The notes: generated by a model from the letters alone, not told the origin. A stretch of DNA of 64,000 nucleotides from an uncultured Saprospiraceae bacterium (GCA_937921825.1 CAKZVK010000014.1:1-64000); one strand, 5' to 3'. Shown: positions 17,908-27,385, counted from the stretch's first letter. Translations and numbers: made by a program.

Positions 17908-19185
17908 CTATTGTATATTATAAGTACTAAGATCTTTTTCATTAGTGAGGTAGTTGAGGGCATCTGTATTCAAGGCATCTAACTGTCGGCTAATATGTGT
18001 TGCATATGCAGGGTTTCTATGATCTGCCCTTAGTAAGCTTTGTAACAACTCTTTAAGCTTAATCATAAGCACCATATTCTCTTTGCAATAAAGTCTATAC
18101 TGACTAATACATTCTTTTAATAAGCCAGCGAAAGGCACCCTATCCTCCATAAACATATTCATGCCGTCTTCTGTGAGAGAAACATCGTAGTCACTAATTT
18201 TTAGGCGTTCCAGAAATAGACTCGATAAATAATTCAAGGTAATGAGAGCAGTAGCAGGATCATTGATCCCTGGAGACATGGCCTTAAGTCCTATCTCTGT
18301 AAGCTGACTGAAACCATCGCTGTAAGTATCTATGGCTCGATGATCGTCATCAATATGCAGTGCAGCTAATATCTTCTCTTCGATCTCCAAATTTTTCTCT
18401 ATATCATAGTGACATATAATACTCCCTTGATGGACAAAGCTACCTGTATCAGCAGTAATATGAATATTGACCTTGTGGTCTTTACATACCTTTAGTAATT
18501 CAGACTTTAGCACCCCTTGATAGAAGTTACTTTTTTCTGCGCGAATGGCCGTTTCATTCTGTACTCTGGAGTCTTGTTGTTTATCCTCAGCTTCTGTTAG
18601 TTGCTGTAAGTTTTTGAGGGATTCCCGATATATCTTATTCATAATATTATCCACCTGTATACTAGTACTGATGTGATTGATAAAAGAAATAAAGAGACCT
18701 AGACAGAAAATGAATAGCATCATGGATATCAAGACCGACAATACTGATAAGGAGTAAATATCATTGTTAGGTTTGAGGCTCAAAAGAACGACCAGACAAA
18801 ATATTGCGGTCCCGAGGTAGAAGCCCAAGACAACCTGATTATTCTTTTCGGATACCAATCCAGGTAAAATACGTGGAGAGAAGTTCGAACTCGCTTGATT
18901 AAGTGTGATCATCACCATCGAAAAACTGAATACCGTCAGTGAAATAATGCCTCCGATTATTGTAGATAAAATAGTCCTAGCTGCTTCTGCTGTGGTGACT
19001 ACTAAAAAAGGCATGTTCTCCTTGAGCCAGGCCGTGAGATCTGCGTACTCAGTATTGACTAGATATATTGCTAATAAGAATAGGCCAAATGAAATAATCG
19101 TCGGATAAAATGCTATGCTTGAGGACAGCACCTTTATAAGTTTCAAGCTACGCTTACGAATTATGGATAGCATTTTATTTATCAT
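17908..19185 (-). CDS. DUF2254 family membrane protein
   Basis: The 425-residue protein has about four transmembrane helices in the first 190 residues, including TILSTIIGGIISLTVF followed by SASSNFSPRI-type residues (QASSNFSPRILPG), the recognisable core of DUF2254. The C-terminal half is soluble and contains SPGINDPATAL, the other conserved family stretch. Function is unknown; family members are inner-membrane proteins sometimes found with channel genes. Here it neighbours a holin-like gene and an MscS channel on the same strand, suggesting an envelope or osmotic-stress setting, which is inference. Confidence 0.8.
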   Translation of the reverse strand: MINKMLSIIRKRSLKLIKVLSSSIAFYPTIISFGLFLLAIYLVNTEYADLTAWLKENMPFLVVTTAEAARTILSTIIGGIISLTVFSFSMVMITLNQASSNFSPRILPGLVSEKNNQVVLGFYLGTAIFCLVVLLSLKPNNDIYSLSVLSVLISMMLFIFCLGLFISFINHISTSIQVDNIMNKIYRESLKNLQQLTEAEDKQQDSRVQNETAIRAEKSNFYQGVLKSELLKVCKDHKVNIHITADTGSFVHQGSIICHYDIEKNLEIEEKILAALHIDDDHRAIDTYSDGFSQLTEIGLKAMSPGINDPATALITLNYLSSLFLERLKISDYDVSLTEDGMNMFMEDRVPFAGLLKECISQYRLYCKENMVLMIKLKELLQSLLRADHRNPAYATHISRQLDALNTDALNYLTNEKDLSTYNIQ

Positions 19186-19243
19186 TCTAGTTCATTAATA
19201 ATTGTCTGTCAAAATAGAAATCAAACTGAAGGTATTTTAGCAT

Positions 19244-19570
19244 TTATATAATACTGGAAAATATTCCACTAGCAATACATACAATAGCTGCAAGTCCCAA
19301 TGCCCACCAAAAGTTATCCACTTTAAATCCTGGCAAAAACCAATCTGCAACTTGAATGATGATTGCATTAAGTAACCAATTAAATATGCTTAGTGACAGG
19401 ATACCAAGAGTTACAATTTTGAGCACAGTCCCTAAGGTAAGATCTAGCACTGCCACCACAATAGCGACGATTATGCATTGTACGAAATCTTTTATAGTCA
19501 CTCCTCTGAGTAACTTTGCTCCTGCGAAAAAAGAAAGGCCTGCTATTAGTAAATTAAGGATTGTATCCAT
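19244..19570 (-). CDS. Phage holin family / YvlD-like membrane protein
   Basis: The 108-residue protein consists almost wholly of four hydrophobic helices, with GAKLLRGVTIKDF after the first and LPGFKVDNFWWAL before the last, a pattern typical of PF04020 (Mycobacterium and Bacillus YvlD-like). Despite the family name these chromosomal proteins are not phage lysis genes, and nothing phage-like surrounds it. The start is the ATG at 19570; a longer frame would need a TTG at 19606. Confidence 0.75.
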   Translation of the reverse strand: MDTILNLLIAGLSFFAGAKLLRGVTIKDFVQCIIVAIVVAVLDLTLGTVLKIVTLGILSLSIFNWLLNAIIIQVADWFLPGFKVDNFWWALGLAAIVCIASGIFSSII

Positions 19571-19660
19571 AGTAAGTAGATTTTGTCGTTTAGTAAATTG
19601 CAACAAGGTTTATTACCTTAGGGTATAACAAAAAGAGAAGTCCATGACTGCCACGATATA

Positions 19661-20539
19661 TTACAACTCCTTGCTCTGCCCCATTTGTATGGCTTTATCT
19701 CTATAATTTTTTATTTCGATTATGTCCCCAGGAAGATTGATCCCTGCTTCCCCAAGACTTTTCAGCACGTTCTTCATCACCTGGGACTGAATTTCTACTA
19801 TAGAATGATCTTTCTGAAAAGTATCTACCCAAAAGCGAACGTCGATATTAATGGTACTTGCTCCGAATTCCTTTATGAGAGTACTCGGTCTCTTATTCTC
19901 CCCTATTACCCCACGTATCTTGATGGTCGTGTCTTCGATAATCTTACGTGCTAGATCGATGTCCGTATCATAATCTAGACCGATGATAAAGTTGCGTCTG
20001 TAGAACCCATCGATTGTATAATTAAATAAAGGATTCTTAATGATCTGTCCATTAGGGATAAAGACATCTTTACCATCAGCAGTCTTGATATGTGTATCAC
20101 GAAGACTCATCTCGATGATAGTGCCTTCGACATCATTTATTTTTACTGTATCTCCGATACGAAAGGGTCTATTAAATGCTAAGATCACACCGGCCAAGAA
20201 ATTTTCTGCGATATCTTTAAATGCAAATCCAATGACCACTGAAGAGATAGTTGCCGCACCTAGTATACTCCCAGCCAGACCAGACATCCCAATAACATAA
20301 AGGAATAATAAAAAAGATAAGATCCCTATGGCTATTTTAATCAGGCTGTTGAAAAAGTTAATTAAGAGCTTATCCTCCGCCTTATTATTTATAAATGCAA
20401 TGAATTTTTTTCTCAAAAAACGGGAGATACTCGCAAATAAAATGACAACCACAATTCCTACCATCACTTTAGGCATTAGAATTATGAGATCATCATAATA
20501 CGTTAGAAGTTGATTCCTGAGATCTGTTATTATTTCCAT
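19661..20539 (-). CDS. Small-conductance mechanosensitive channel (MscS family)
   Basis: The 292-residue protein has three N-terminal transmembrane helices; the pore-lining third helix is glycine/alanine rich (GLAGSILGAATISSVVIGFAFKD in two adjoining parts). The beta domain follows with FRIGDTVKINDVEGTI and the FIPNGQIIKNPLFNY stretch, both diagnostic of MscS. It probably opens under membrane tension to release solutes on osmotic downshock. It sits upstream of the holin-like and DUF2254 genes on the same strand with about 90 and 58 bp gaps, so these may be co-transcribed. Confidence 0.9.
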   Translation of the reverse strand: MEIITDLRNQLLTYYDDLIILMPKVMVGIVVVILFASISRFLRKKFIAFINNKAEDKLLINFFNSLIKIAIGILSFLLFLYVIGMSGLAGSILGAATISSVVIGFAFKDIAENFLAGVILAFNRPFRIGDTVKINDVEGTIIEMSLRDTHIKTADGKDVFIPNGQIIKNPLFNYTIDGFYRRNFIIGLDYDTDIDLARKIIEDTTIKIRGVIGENKRPSTLIKEFGASTINIDVRFWVDTFQKDHSIVEIQSQVMKNVLKSLGEAGINLPGDIIEIKNYRDKAIQMGQSKEL

Positions 20540-20745
20540 ATCTTCCTAATATTCAAAAAAGCTTATTTTAAGTTTAAGTGCTTATGCAATCATATCTCAA
20601 GGTAGCTATTTCCATGGTGTGGCAATAAGCTTAAGAGAATATCTTCTATATGTCTAAAAATGATGCTTCATATACTTTGCAATTAATTATTCATTACAAT
20701 CTATAGCTATACCATAGAACAACTAATTTGTTCGATGTAAAGATT

Positions 20746-20753
20746 TACCTTTG
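20746..20753 (+). promoter_or_regulatory. Predicted -7 element (TACCTTTG) of the esterase gene
   Basis: TACCTTTG matches the Bacteroidota -7 consensus TAnnTTTG and ends 7 bases before the ATG at 20761. A TTTG at 20727-20730 could be the upstream element, although the spacer of 15 is short. The placement predicts a leaderless or almost leaderless mRNA. Confidence 0.35.
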
Positions 20754-20760
20754 ATTACTG

Positions 20761-21420
20761 ATGGATATAAAAACGAAACACCTCAGCGTAAGAAAAACCG
20801 CCAGATACGCTACTTATGGCAGGCTCAGCGAAAACACTAAATACTTTTGGTTTTGCTTACATGGATCACAGATGCAGTGCGAACAGGTTCTTTACAAATT
20901 CAGTGATTTTGATCCTGCAGAACATTTCGTAGTCGCGCCAGAAGCACTGAATAGACAATACCTAAAAGGATTTGGTGGAGAGGCTGTTGCAACATGGATG
21001 ACTAGTCGAGATCGCTTAGAGGAGATAGAAGATTTCTCTAATTACCTTACTACTCTCTATAAGAATCTGGGGGAACAAGTTCCGGCTTCATGCAAGAAGA
21101 TAATACTAGGGTTCTCTCAGGGAGGGACCACCGCACATAGATGGTTACATCACTCGGAAATAAGTGCTGAGGTATTAATTACTTATTCAGGCTGGATACC
21201 AGAAGACATAGATCTCAGACAAAACAAGACTGATCTGGATAAGCTAAAGTTGTTATACACTTATGGGACAGAGGATGTTTTTCTATCGGCAGAAAGAATG
21301 GACATGCAAAAAAAAGTAATCAGTAAAAATAAACTTGACATAGAGATACTGAGCTATCGCGGAGAGCATAAGATCGACAAAGGACAACTTGCGTTCTTGT
21401 TCGAAAGCTATCTTTCTTAG
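20761..21420 (+). CDS. Alpha/beta hydrolase (phospholipase/carboxylesterase-like)
   Basis: The 219-residue cytosolic hydrolase has FCLHGS (oxyanion region), the nucleophile elbow GFSQGG near residue 120, an Asp after YGTEDVF and a His in RGEHKID, forming a complete catalytic triad. Size and elbow sequence match the phospholipase/carboxylesterase (YpfH/EstB-like) group. There is no signal peptide. The substrate is unknown. The next gene begins 51 bp later in the same direction. Confidence 0.8.
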   Translation: MDIKTKHLSVRKTARYATYGRLSENTKYFWFCLHGSQMQCEQVLYKFSDFDPAEHFVVAPEALNRQYLKGFGGEAVATWMTSRDRLEEIEDFSNYLTTLYKNLGEQVPASCKKIILGFSQGGTTAHRWLHHSEISAEVLITYSGWIPEDIDLRQNKTDLDKLKLLYTYGTEDVFLSAERMDMQKKVISKNKLDIEILSYRGEHKIDKGQLAFLFESYLS

Positions 21421-21471
21421 GAATTCTTTCCTAATAGTTCCCGAGTAAAAACGGAATCACTATATTCAATT

Positions 21472-22335
21472 ATGAATTGGCCGAATACACTGATTTCACT
21501 TATTCTTACGCTACTGTGTTTTGCTGCATGTAAAAATAGCTCCAACAAAGATCTACATAGAGAAGAATGGCAATCCCTTTTCAATGGCAAAGACATCAAT
21601 AAATGGACTGCAAATTTCAATGAAGAAGAGCTAGGATACAATTTCAAAAACACTTTTAGAATAGAAGATAGTTTACTCAAAGTATCCTATGACGAATATG
21701 ACACCTTCCCTGATAAGTTTGGACATCTCTTTTATAGTGAAGAATTCAGTTATTACAAACTAAGATCACAATATAGATTTATTGGTGAGCAACCTAAAGG
21801 TGCTGAACCTTGGGCCTTTAGAAATAATGGTTTAATGCTTCATTCTCAGCATCCAAGCACGATGACTTTTAAGCAAGCCTTTCCTCTATCCTTGGAGTTA
21901 CAACTCCTAGGAGGTAATGGAAAAGATGAAAGAACAAATGGCAACCTCTGCACACCGGGCTGTGATGTAATTATTAATGGCCAATTTATTGAGGAGCACT
22001 GCATAGAGGCAGACAGTCCGACTTATCACGGAGACCAATGGATTACCGCTGAAGCAATCGTACTAGGAGATTCTATCATCCATCACATAATCAATGACGA
22101 TACTGTTATTACTTATTCTAAGCCTACCATAGGTGGATGGTTACCCGAATTCGACACCTTAGCCTTTACCAAGGGAACCCCTATGGCGTCGGGTTTGATT
22201 GCCATACAAGCAGAAAGTCATCCTACAGATTTCAAGTATATTGAGGTCTTAAACCTCTGTGGATGCATGGATAAGACTGCTAAGAATTATAAATCCTACT
22301 ACATCAAGTCTGATCAGAGCAAGTGTCTATACTAA
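21472..22335 (+). CDS. DUF1080 lipoprotein (3-keto-disaccharide hydrolase-like)
   Basis: The 287-residue protein has a lipoprotein signal ending in the lipobox CFAAC at residue about 22. Then comes the DUF1080 fold with WQSLFNGKDINKW at its start, SLELQLLGG in the middle and a final strand near GLIAIQAESHPTDFKYIEVLNL. The fold is a concanavalin-like jelly roll; some members cleave 3-keto-glycosides. The C-terminus (residues about 262-287) reads CGCMDKTAKNY and ends SKCLY, a degenerate copy of the GCxDxxAxNY...CxY unit common in Bacteroidota secreted proteins. It is followed by an oxidoreductase and a TIM-barrel isomerase, a typical partner set for 3-keto sugar handling. Confidence 0.83.
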   Translation: MNWPNTLISLILTLLCFAACKNSSNKDLHREEWQSLFNGKDINKWTANFNEEELGYNFKNTFRIEDSLLKVSYDEYDTFPDKFGHLFYSEEFSYYKLRSQYRFIGEQPKGAEPWAFRNNGLMLHSQHPSTMTFKQAFPLSLELQLLGGNGKDERTNGNLCTPGCDVIINGQFIEEHCIEADSPTYHGDQWITAEAIVLGDSIIHHIINDDTVITYSKPTIGGWLPEFDTLAFTKGTPMASGLIAIQAESHPTDFKYIEVLNLCGCMDKTAKNYKSYYIKSDQSKCLY

Positions 22336-22354
22336 CTAAAGAACAATAAGAATC

Positions 22355-23506
22355 ATGGAGAGAAAAATAAGAATGGGCATGGTCGGAGGTGGCCAAGGAG
22401 CCTTTATAGGAGAAGTACATAGAATGGCTGCTCGACTAGATGGAATGATAGAGTTGGTTTGTGGTGCTTTCAGTAGTAATGCACGAAAATCCAAAGCTTC
22501 TGGTAAGGCCCTCTTTCTTGATTCTAAAAGAATCTACAAGAACTATGAAGAGATGATGACCAAAGAGGCTCAGCTTCCAGCTGACCAACGAATGGACTTT
22601 GTCTCTATCGTCACTCCCAATCACCTACACTTCGAACCTGCAAAGCTAGCACTAGAGCATGGTTTTCATGTCGTCTGTGATAAGCCGGTTACCTTCACAC
22701 TGGCTCAGGCAAAAGAACTCAAGAAACTGGCCTCAAGGAAAAGAAAAGTATTTGCAGTTACTCATAACTATACTGGCTACCCTATGGTCAAGGAAGCCAA
22801 GGCAATGATAGCGGCAGGAGCCTTTGGAAAAATAAGAAGAACAGTAGTAGAATATCCTCAAGGTTGGCTTAGTACAAGACTAGAATCCTCAGGACAAAAG
22901 CAGGCAAGCTGGAGGACAGACCCAAAAAAATCTGGTAAGGCAGGTTGCATGGGCGACATAGGCACACATGCAGAAAACCTACTCGAATATGTGACAGGAC
23001 TTAAGATCAAAAAGCTATGTGCAGACCTCAATATATTTGTCAAAGGCAGACCACTAGATGATGATGGAGCTATTCTCTTAGAGCTAGAAGACCAAGCCAA
23101 AGGCATACTCTTTGCCTCACAGATCGCAGCAGGAGAAGAAAACAATCTACGTCTGAGAGTCTATGGTGAAAAAGGTGGCTTGGATTGGTCTCAGCAAGAA
23201 CCTAATAGCTTACTAGTCAGATGGCTAGACAAGCCTACAGAAATCCGAAGAACAGGAGTGGGCCAGCAGTATGAAACCACTCAACATGCCATTAGAGTTC
23301 CAGCTGGTCATCCAGAAGGATTCATAGAGGCCTTTGCTAATATTTATAAAAATGTGGCACTCACTATAAATGACCTTAACCAGAAAAAGAAACCCTCTTC
23401 TCTCCATCTCGATTTTCCTAATATCAATGATGGTATCAGAGGCATGCAATTTATAGATAGACTGATAGCCTCTAGTAAAAGCAAACAAAAGTGGACAAAA
23501 TTTTAA
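22355..23506 (+). CDS. Gfo/Idh/MocA family oxidoreductase
   Basis: The 383-residue enzyme begins with a Rossmann fold, MGMVGGGQGAFIG, followed by DFVSIVTPNHLHFEPAKLALE and CDKPVTFTLAQAKEL (the EKP-type catalytic lysine segment). GCMGDIGTHAENLLEYVTG belongs to the C-terminal substrate-binding domain. It probably oxidises or reduces a sugar or inositol hydroxyl using NAD(P). No signal peptide is seen, so it is cytosolic in this form. It begins 19 bp after the DUF1080 gene, consistent with one operon. Confidence 0.88.
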   Translation: MERKIRMGMVGGGQGAFIGEVHRMAARLDGMIELVCGAFSSNARKSKASGKALFLDSKRIYKNYEEMMTKEAQLPADQRMDFVSIVTPNHLHFEPAKLALEHGFHVVCDKPVTFTLAQAKELKKLASRKRKVFAVTHNYTGYPMVKEAKAMIAAGAFGKIRRTVVEYPQGWLSTRLESSGQKQASWRTDPKKSGKAGCMGDIGTHAENLLEYVTGLKIKKLCADLNIFVKGRPLDDDGAILLELEDQAKGILFASQIAAGEENNLRLRVYGEKGGLDWSQQEPNSLLVRWLDKPTEIRRTGVGQQYETTQHAIRVPAGHPEGFIEAFANIYKNVALTINDLNQKKKPSSLHLDFPNINDGIRGMQFIDRLIASSKSKQKWTKF

Positions 23507-23514
23507 AGACAGAT

Positions 23515-24567
23515 ATGAAAACAATAAAAGGACCAGCAGTATTCTTAGCACAATTCATGGGCTCGAAAAAGCCTTTCAATTCATTAGATGGCCTATGTAA
23601 CTGGGCTGCAAAACTTGGATACAAAGGCATACAGATACCTACTTGGGAATCAGCCTTGATAGATCTAGATAAAGCAGCCAAGAGCAAGACCTACTGTAAT
23701 GAACTCAAAAGTAAAGTAGAGTCATATGGTCTTAAGATCACAGAACTATCTACCCACCTTCAAGGCCAACTAGTAGCAGTGCATCCTGCTTATGATATAA
23801 TGTTTGACACGTTTGCCCCAAAGGAAACTAAAGGCAAGCCTAAGGCCAGACAAAAATGGGCAGTCAAACAAGTCAAAAATGCACTCACAGCAAGTAAGAA
23901 CTTAGGGCTCAATGCTCATGCGACTTTTTCTGGTGCTCTTATGTGGCATACAGTATACCCCTGGCCCCAGAGACCGAGCGGATTAGTAAAAATGGGCTTT
24001 GAAGAACTGGCCAAAAGATGGTTACCTGTCCTAAATCATGCAGACAATTGTGGCGTAGATTTATGTTATGAAATTCATGCAGGAGAAGACTTACATGATG
24101 GGGTATCATATGAGCAATTTTTAAAAGCGACCAAGAATCACAAACGAGCTCAGCTGCTCTATGATCCTAGTCATTTCATCTTGCAGCAGATGGACTACTT
24201 AGAATTCATAGATATATATCATGATAAAATAAAAATGTTTCACGTCAAAGATGCGGAATACAATCCTTCTGGACGGAGTGGAGTATATGGAGGCTATCAA
24301 GACTGGGTAGATAGACCTGGCAGATTCAGATCATTAGGAGATGGACAGATAGATTTCATGGGTATCTTCAGCAAGCTCTCTAGATATGGATACAAAGGCT
24401 GGGCAGTCATGGAATGGGAATGCTGTATCAAGTCTTCTGAGCAAGGCGCTAAAGAAGGTGCGCCTTTTATCTCTAGCCATATCATCCAAGTTAGTAAAAG
24501 AGCTTTTGATGATTTTGCAGGAGGCACTTCCAATGACAAAACAAATAAGAAAATACTAGGTTTGTAG
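23515..24567 (+). CDS. Sugar phosphate isomerase/epimerase (xylose-isomerase-like TIM barrel)
   Basis: The 350-residue protein shows the AP_endonuc_2-like TIM barrel: LGYKGIQIPTWE early, CYEIHAGEDLHDG with a metal-binding Glu and His, LLYDPSHFILQ, MFHVKDAEY and GWAVMEWECC near the end, with metal ligands at the expected strand ends. It likely isomerises or epimerises the (keto)sugar handled by the upstream oxidoreductase. The ATG at 23515 is preferred; an in-frame GTG at 23491 would overlap the previous gene by 16 bp. Confidence 0.87.
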   Translation: MKTIKGPAVFLAQFMGSKKPFNSLDGLCNWAAKLGYKGIQIPTWESALIDLDKAAKSKTYCNELKSKVESYGLKITELSTHLQGQLVAVHPAYDIMFDTFAPKETKGKPKARQKWAVKQVKNALTASKNLGLNAHATFSGALMWHTVYPWPQRPSGLVKMGFEELAKRWLPVLNHADNCGVDLCYEIHAGEDLHDGVSYEQFLKATKNHKRAQLLYDPSHFILQQMDYLEFIDIYHDKIKMFHVKDAEYNPSGRSGVYGGYQDWVDRPGRFRSLGDGQIDFMGIFSKLSRYGYKGWAVMEWECCIKSSEQGAKEGAPFISSHIIQVSKRAFDDFAGGTSNDKTNKKILGL

Positions 24568-24610
24568 ATAGAGCATGATGAACAAATGGCAACTTGAGTT
24601 CAGCATCTAA

Positions 24611-25480
24611 CTACTGGATTTCAAGCATTTTCGCAGCATATCTCCTTCCTATTTCTCTGTATCCTTCAGAATCAAAATGTGCACGATCCATAATTGTGCA
24701 GCCGTCTGAGGATACGACATGACTAGTTGGAATCTGCTCAGGCAGTCGATCGATGATTTTATTCATTTTAGCGCAACAGCTAGTGTCTACGGAAACTACT
24801 TGTCCTGCTATAAGTGGTACTGATTCTGCCTCTAGCGAGAGGTCAGTGAGCAAGTTATTATAGACCTTATGTACATATTCTGGCCAGGCTTCATCACCAG
24901 TATTGGTTTCTCCCTGATGAAGTAATATTCCTTTTATAACCCCATCTTGCTGGGCAAGCTTAGCCAGCTCAACCAAATGCTGGTAAGGGTTACCTCCATA
25001 CCCCTCTATTTTATCAATATACCACTGACTCGTGTAACTAGAGTCATAGGCTTCATAGAGATCCTTGTCAAAGAGTCGTATGTCGCAGCCCCCAACAGCG
25101 ACATTGATAACACCTACTCTCTTATTCATCGGTAGGTTTTCTATCATTTTGCGCCCAAAGTAATCTGCTGGTGATAGGCCCGTCTCGCATTGGCATAATG
25201 GTGGAATAGCAGGCCGCCATTCTCCATACTTCTGACCTTTCTGTGGGCAATCAAGGGCCTGTAACACTTCAAATCTGTCGACAGCTGTAAGATCTTCATC
25301 CTCTATAATTCCCTGGCCTTCCATATTAGATTGGCCAAAGCAGAGATACACATGAAAATCTTCATCAATTCCAGATTGATTGCATGCCATACCTACAAAA
25401 CAAAAGGTTACAATAGTTAGAAATCTAAGCATGAAAGGTAAGGCTCCTTTATACATCGCATTTGGATTTAGTGCACTCAT
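24611..25480 (-). CDS. SGNH/SASA-type carbohydrate acetylesterase, probable lipoprotein
   Basis: The 289-residue product has a hydrophobic N-terminus ending in VGMAC (lipobox, near residue 33). The family motifs follow: CFGQSNMEGQG with the catalytic Ser, VINVAVGGCDI, LLHQGETNTG and the C-terminal DRAHFDSEGY with the catalytic Asp/His pair, matching the sialate O-acetylesterase-like family (PF03629). It probably removes acetyl groups from glycans at the cell envelope. The start overlaps the PnuC-like stop by 4 bp, making it the last gene of a five-gene operon. A later start at an internal Met (near residue 9 or 17) is also possible. Confidence 0.82.
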   Translation of the reverse strand: MSALNPNAMYKGALPFMLRFLTIVTFCFVGMACNQSGIDEDFHVYLCFGQSNMEGQGIIEDEDLTAVDRFEVLQALDCPQKGQKYGEWRPAIPPLCQCETGLSPADYFGRKMIENLPMNKRVGVINVAVGGCDIRLFDKDLYEAYDSSYTSQWYIDKIEGYGGNPYQHLVELAKLAQQDGVIKGILLHQGETNTGDEAWPEYVHKVYNNLLTDLSLEAESVPLIAGQVVSVDTSCCAKMNKIIDRLPEQIPTSHVVSSDGCTIMDRAHFDSEGYREIGRRYAAKMLEIQ

Positions 25481-26241
25481 GATGATAATTTTTGTACATC
25501 TCCATTATATTTCCAATCAATAAAAGTCAGTGCTGCATTGAAAAGATAGAAGATATATTTGATAACATTGGCAAGGTTCATTAGCATACTATTCTTTATC
25601 AGCTGAATAATATTATAGATCATCCAGTTTGCCCAAGTTTCTTGATACTTAAACGCATTACTGGTTGTCGCTCCTAGTGAAATTCCAAAAGTCAAAGCCA
25701 CCACAAGCAAAAACACTGTATCTGTTTTTCCTCCGAATAGATAGGCTCCTAGAAAAACTAGAGCAAAAGCTATAACCATAGAAATAGAAATAATAAGATA
25801 GTAGAAAGAGTCTTTCTCTCTGATCTTCTCTCCTCCAGCCCATCTTTTTACAGCCAGACTATGTGTCAGAAAGGTTATAGGGTAGGTTATAATAGCAGAT
25901 GCATTTCCAAATAGAAAGTCATTTGCTCCAGAATTAACTGTGGTAGCCACACCGATCATATTGCCCACATTATTCTGTTTGCTCGTGAATCTTGTCGCTA
26001 GCATAGAAAAGACAGCGCCTAGTGTAGAAAGAATGCCTAAAGGATAAGCTCCTGCCAGTACCGTATCCCAAAGCTCTGCAAAGGGTACACCAAACTTGAC
26101 TTCACCACCTTGATAGACAGTCCCATGAAAGTTCCTATAAATACAGACTCCTAAAATCAACGCAGCTCCCAGTACATCTAGAAAGGTAGAATGCACGATG
26201 CTTCTCAGCCTAGGAAATATTATTGATTTTGCTGTCATCAA
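25477..26241 (-). CDS. PnuC-like transporter (nicotinamide riboside family)
   Basis: The 254-residue integral membrane protein has about seven hydrophobic helices. The C-terminal pattern ETWANW...YNIIQLI...YIFYLFNAALTFIDWKYN resembles the conserved ESWALW...D and terminal GxxxW region of PnuC vitamin transporters, though the usual Gly is replaced. PnuC proteins facilitate uptake of nicotinamide riboside or related vitamins. The assignment is by overall pattern only and the substrate is open. It overlaps both neighbours by 4 bp. Confidence 0.6.
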   Translation of the reverse strand: MMTAKSIIFPRLRSIVHSTFLDVLGAALILGVCIYRNFHGTVYQGGEVKFGVPFAELWDTVLAGAYPLGILSTLGAVFSMLATRFTSKQNNVGNMIGVATTVNSGANDFLFGNASAIITYPITFLTHSLAVKRWAGGEKIREKDSFYYLIISISMVIAFALVFLGAYLFGGKTDTVFLLVVALTFGISLGATTSNAFKYQETWANWMIYNIIQLIKNSMLMNLANVIKYIFYLFNAALTFIDWKYNGDVQKLSS

Positions 26242-26693
26242 TTTTGAGTTTGGATAGAATAGGTCTTTAACACTTCTAGAGACATGTACTGTAAGGCATT
26301 TTCATGTGTCGCTTCCAATTTTATGGGAGGTGCTACACCTGCCCTATTTGCTTCTATCCATCGAGAGATACAGAGGCACCAATAATCCCCTGCTACTAAT
26401 CCTGGAAAATGTCTAGTAGGCAAAGGGGTTATAAGATCATTGCCTTGCGCCTTGCTATACTGCAAGAAGGGATCTGTCATACGAGCACATACTATATGGG
26501 TGCCATAGTCAGTGGGGCCTGTATAACAATGCCCATCTCTATAATAGCCTGTCATTGGGTCCGTACAACAAGCTACTAAAGGTTGACCAAAGACATTTTT
26601 TGCTGATCTTTCCATCTTATCTTCTTGGAATTGTACTTCTGAATTCTTGCATGAAAAACAATACACCGCTATTATGAAAACAAATAATTTCAT
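26238..26693 (-). CDS. DUF2237 family lipoprotein
   Basis: The 151-residue protein has a short lipoprotein signal with lipobox YCFSC (residues 12-16). The DUF2237 core follows: NVFGQPLVACCTDPMTGYYRDG, then DYGTHIVCARMTDPFL and GDYWCLCISRW, which includes the cysteines typical of the family. Most DUF2237 proteins are cytosolic and of unknown function, so the lipoprotein signal here is noteworthy. It overlaps the SIMPL gene by 1 bp and the PnuC-like gene by 4 bp. Confidence 0.82.
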   Translation of the reverse strand: MKLFVFIIAVYCFSCKNSEVQFQEDKMERSAKNVFGQPLVACCTDPMTGYYRDGHCYTGPTDYGTHIVCARMTDPFLQYSKAQGNDLITPLPTRHFPGLVAGDYWCLCISRWIEANRAGVAPPIKLEATHENALQYMSLEVLKTYSIQTQN

Positions 26694-27385
26694 TACTCAA
26701 GGTAGTAGTCTAGGGTACTCACTACTCTAATAATTTTATCTGGGAAGAATACTTCATTCTCATTGGTTTGATTACCAGGAAGAATCTGAAAGACCCCTTG
26801 ATTGGCTCTCTTTATATTTCCCACTCTTGAGTTTGAATTTATAGCAAATTCAGTAGCCGCAGCTTTGGCTTCCTTCGTCGCTTCAGCCAACATTTCCTTT
26901 TTAGAATCTTTAAATTTAGTGTAGTAGTATTTAGGACCACTACTCCACTTGTCAGCCTGAACTAATATCCCTTGTGCAATTAAATCTCCGACCGCTTTGG
27001 AGGCATTCTGTACTTTGGTGATATTACTAGTCGTGACACTGATTCTAAGATCCGCATTCATCGTCGTTTGGGCTCCTTGATAATTATTCTGTCTGATATT
27101 TACTGATTCAATATTGATCTCCTCATTAGAAAAGCCTTGTTGTTCTAAAAAAGCTGTCACCTTATTTTCTATTCTGGCTACTCCATTTTGTATATCTGTA
27201 GTAGTGTTGGCACCGAATTGAGCATTAATAGACCACCAAGCTTTATCTGCCGTGACCTCCTTTTCTGAGAGTCCCTTGACAGTAACAAAGTTGTTTTGCT
27301 TTCTTACGTTGTGTAGACCCCAAGCAATTATGAGGCTAGAAAAAACAAACCCCAAGGATAATATAATGGAGGAAGTCCTATTCAT
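26693..27385 (-). CDS. SIMPL domain (DUF541) protein
   Basis: The 230-residue protein has one N-terminal transmembrane helix (residues about 7-25) and a periplasmic SIMPL domain beginning VTVKGLSEKEVTADKAWW, with the VESVNIRQN segment in the middle. Family members of the BP26 type form ring or channel-like assemblies; their biochemical role is not settled. It starts one base before the purC stop ends, so it is translationally linked to purC. Confidence 0.83.
   Translation of the reverse strand: MNRTSSIILSLGFVFSSLIIAWGLHNVRKQNNFVTVKGLSEKEVTADKAWWSINAQFGANTTTDIQNGVARIENKVTAFLEQQGFSNEEINIESVNIRQNNYQGAQTTMNADLRISVTTSNITKVQNASKAVGDLIAQGILVQADKWSSGPKYYYTKFKDSKKEMLAEATKEAKAAATEFAINSNSRVGNIKRANQGVFQILPGNQTNENEVFFPDKIIRVVSTLDYYLE

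Noticed and set aside
19244-19570. Prophage remnant suggested by the holin-like gene
   Set aside because: The YvlD-type holin family is a common chromosomal membrane family and no phage genes, integrase or att sites are nearby.
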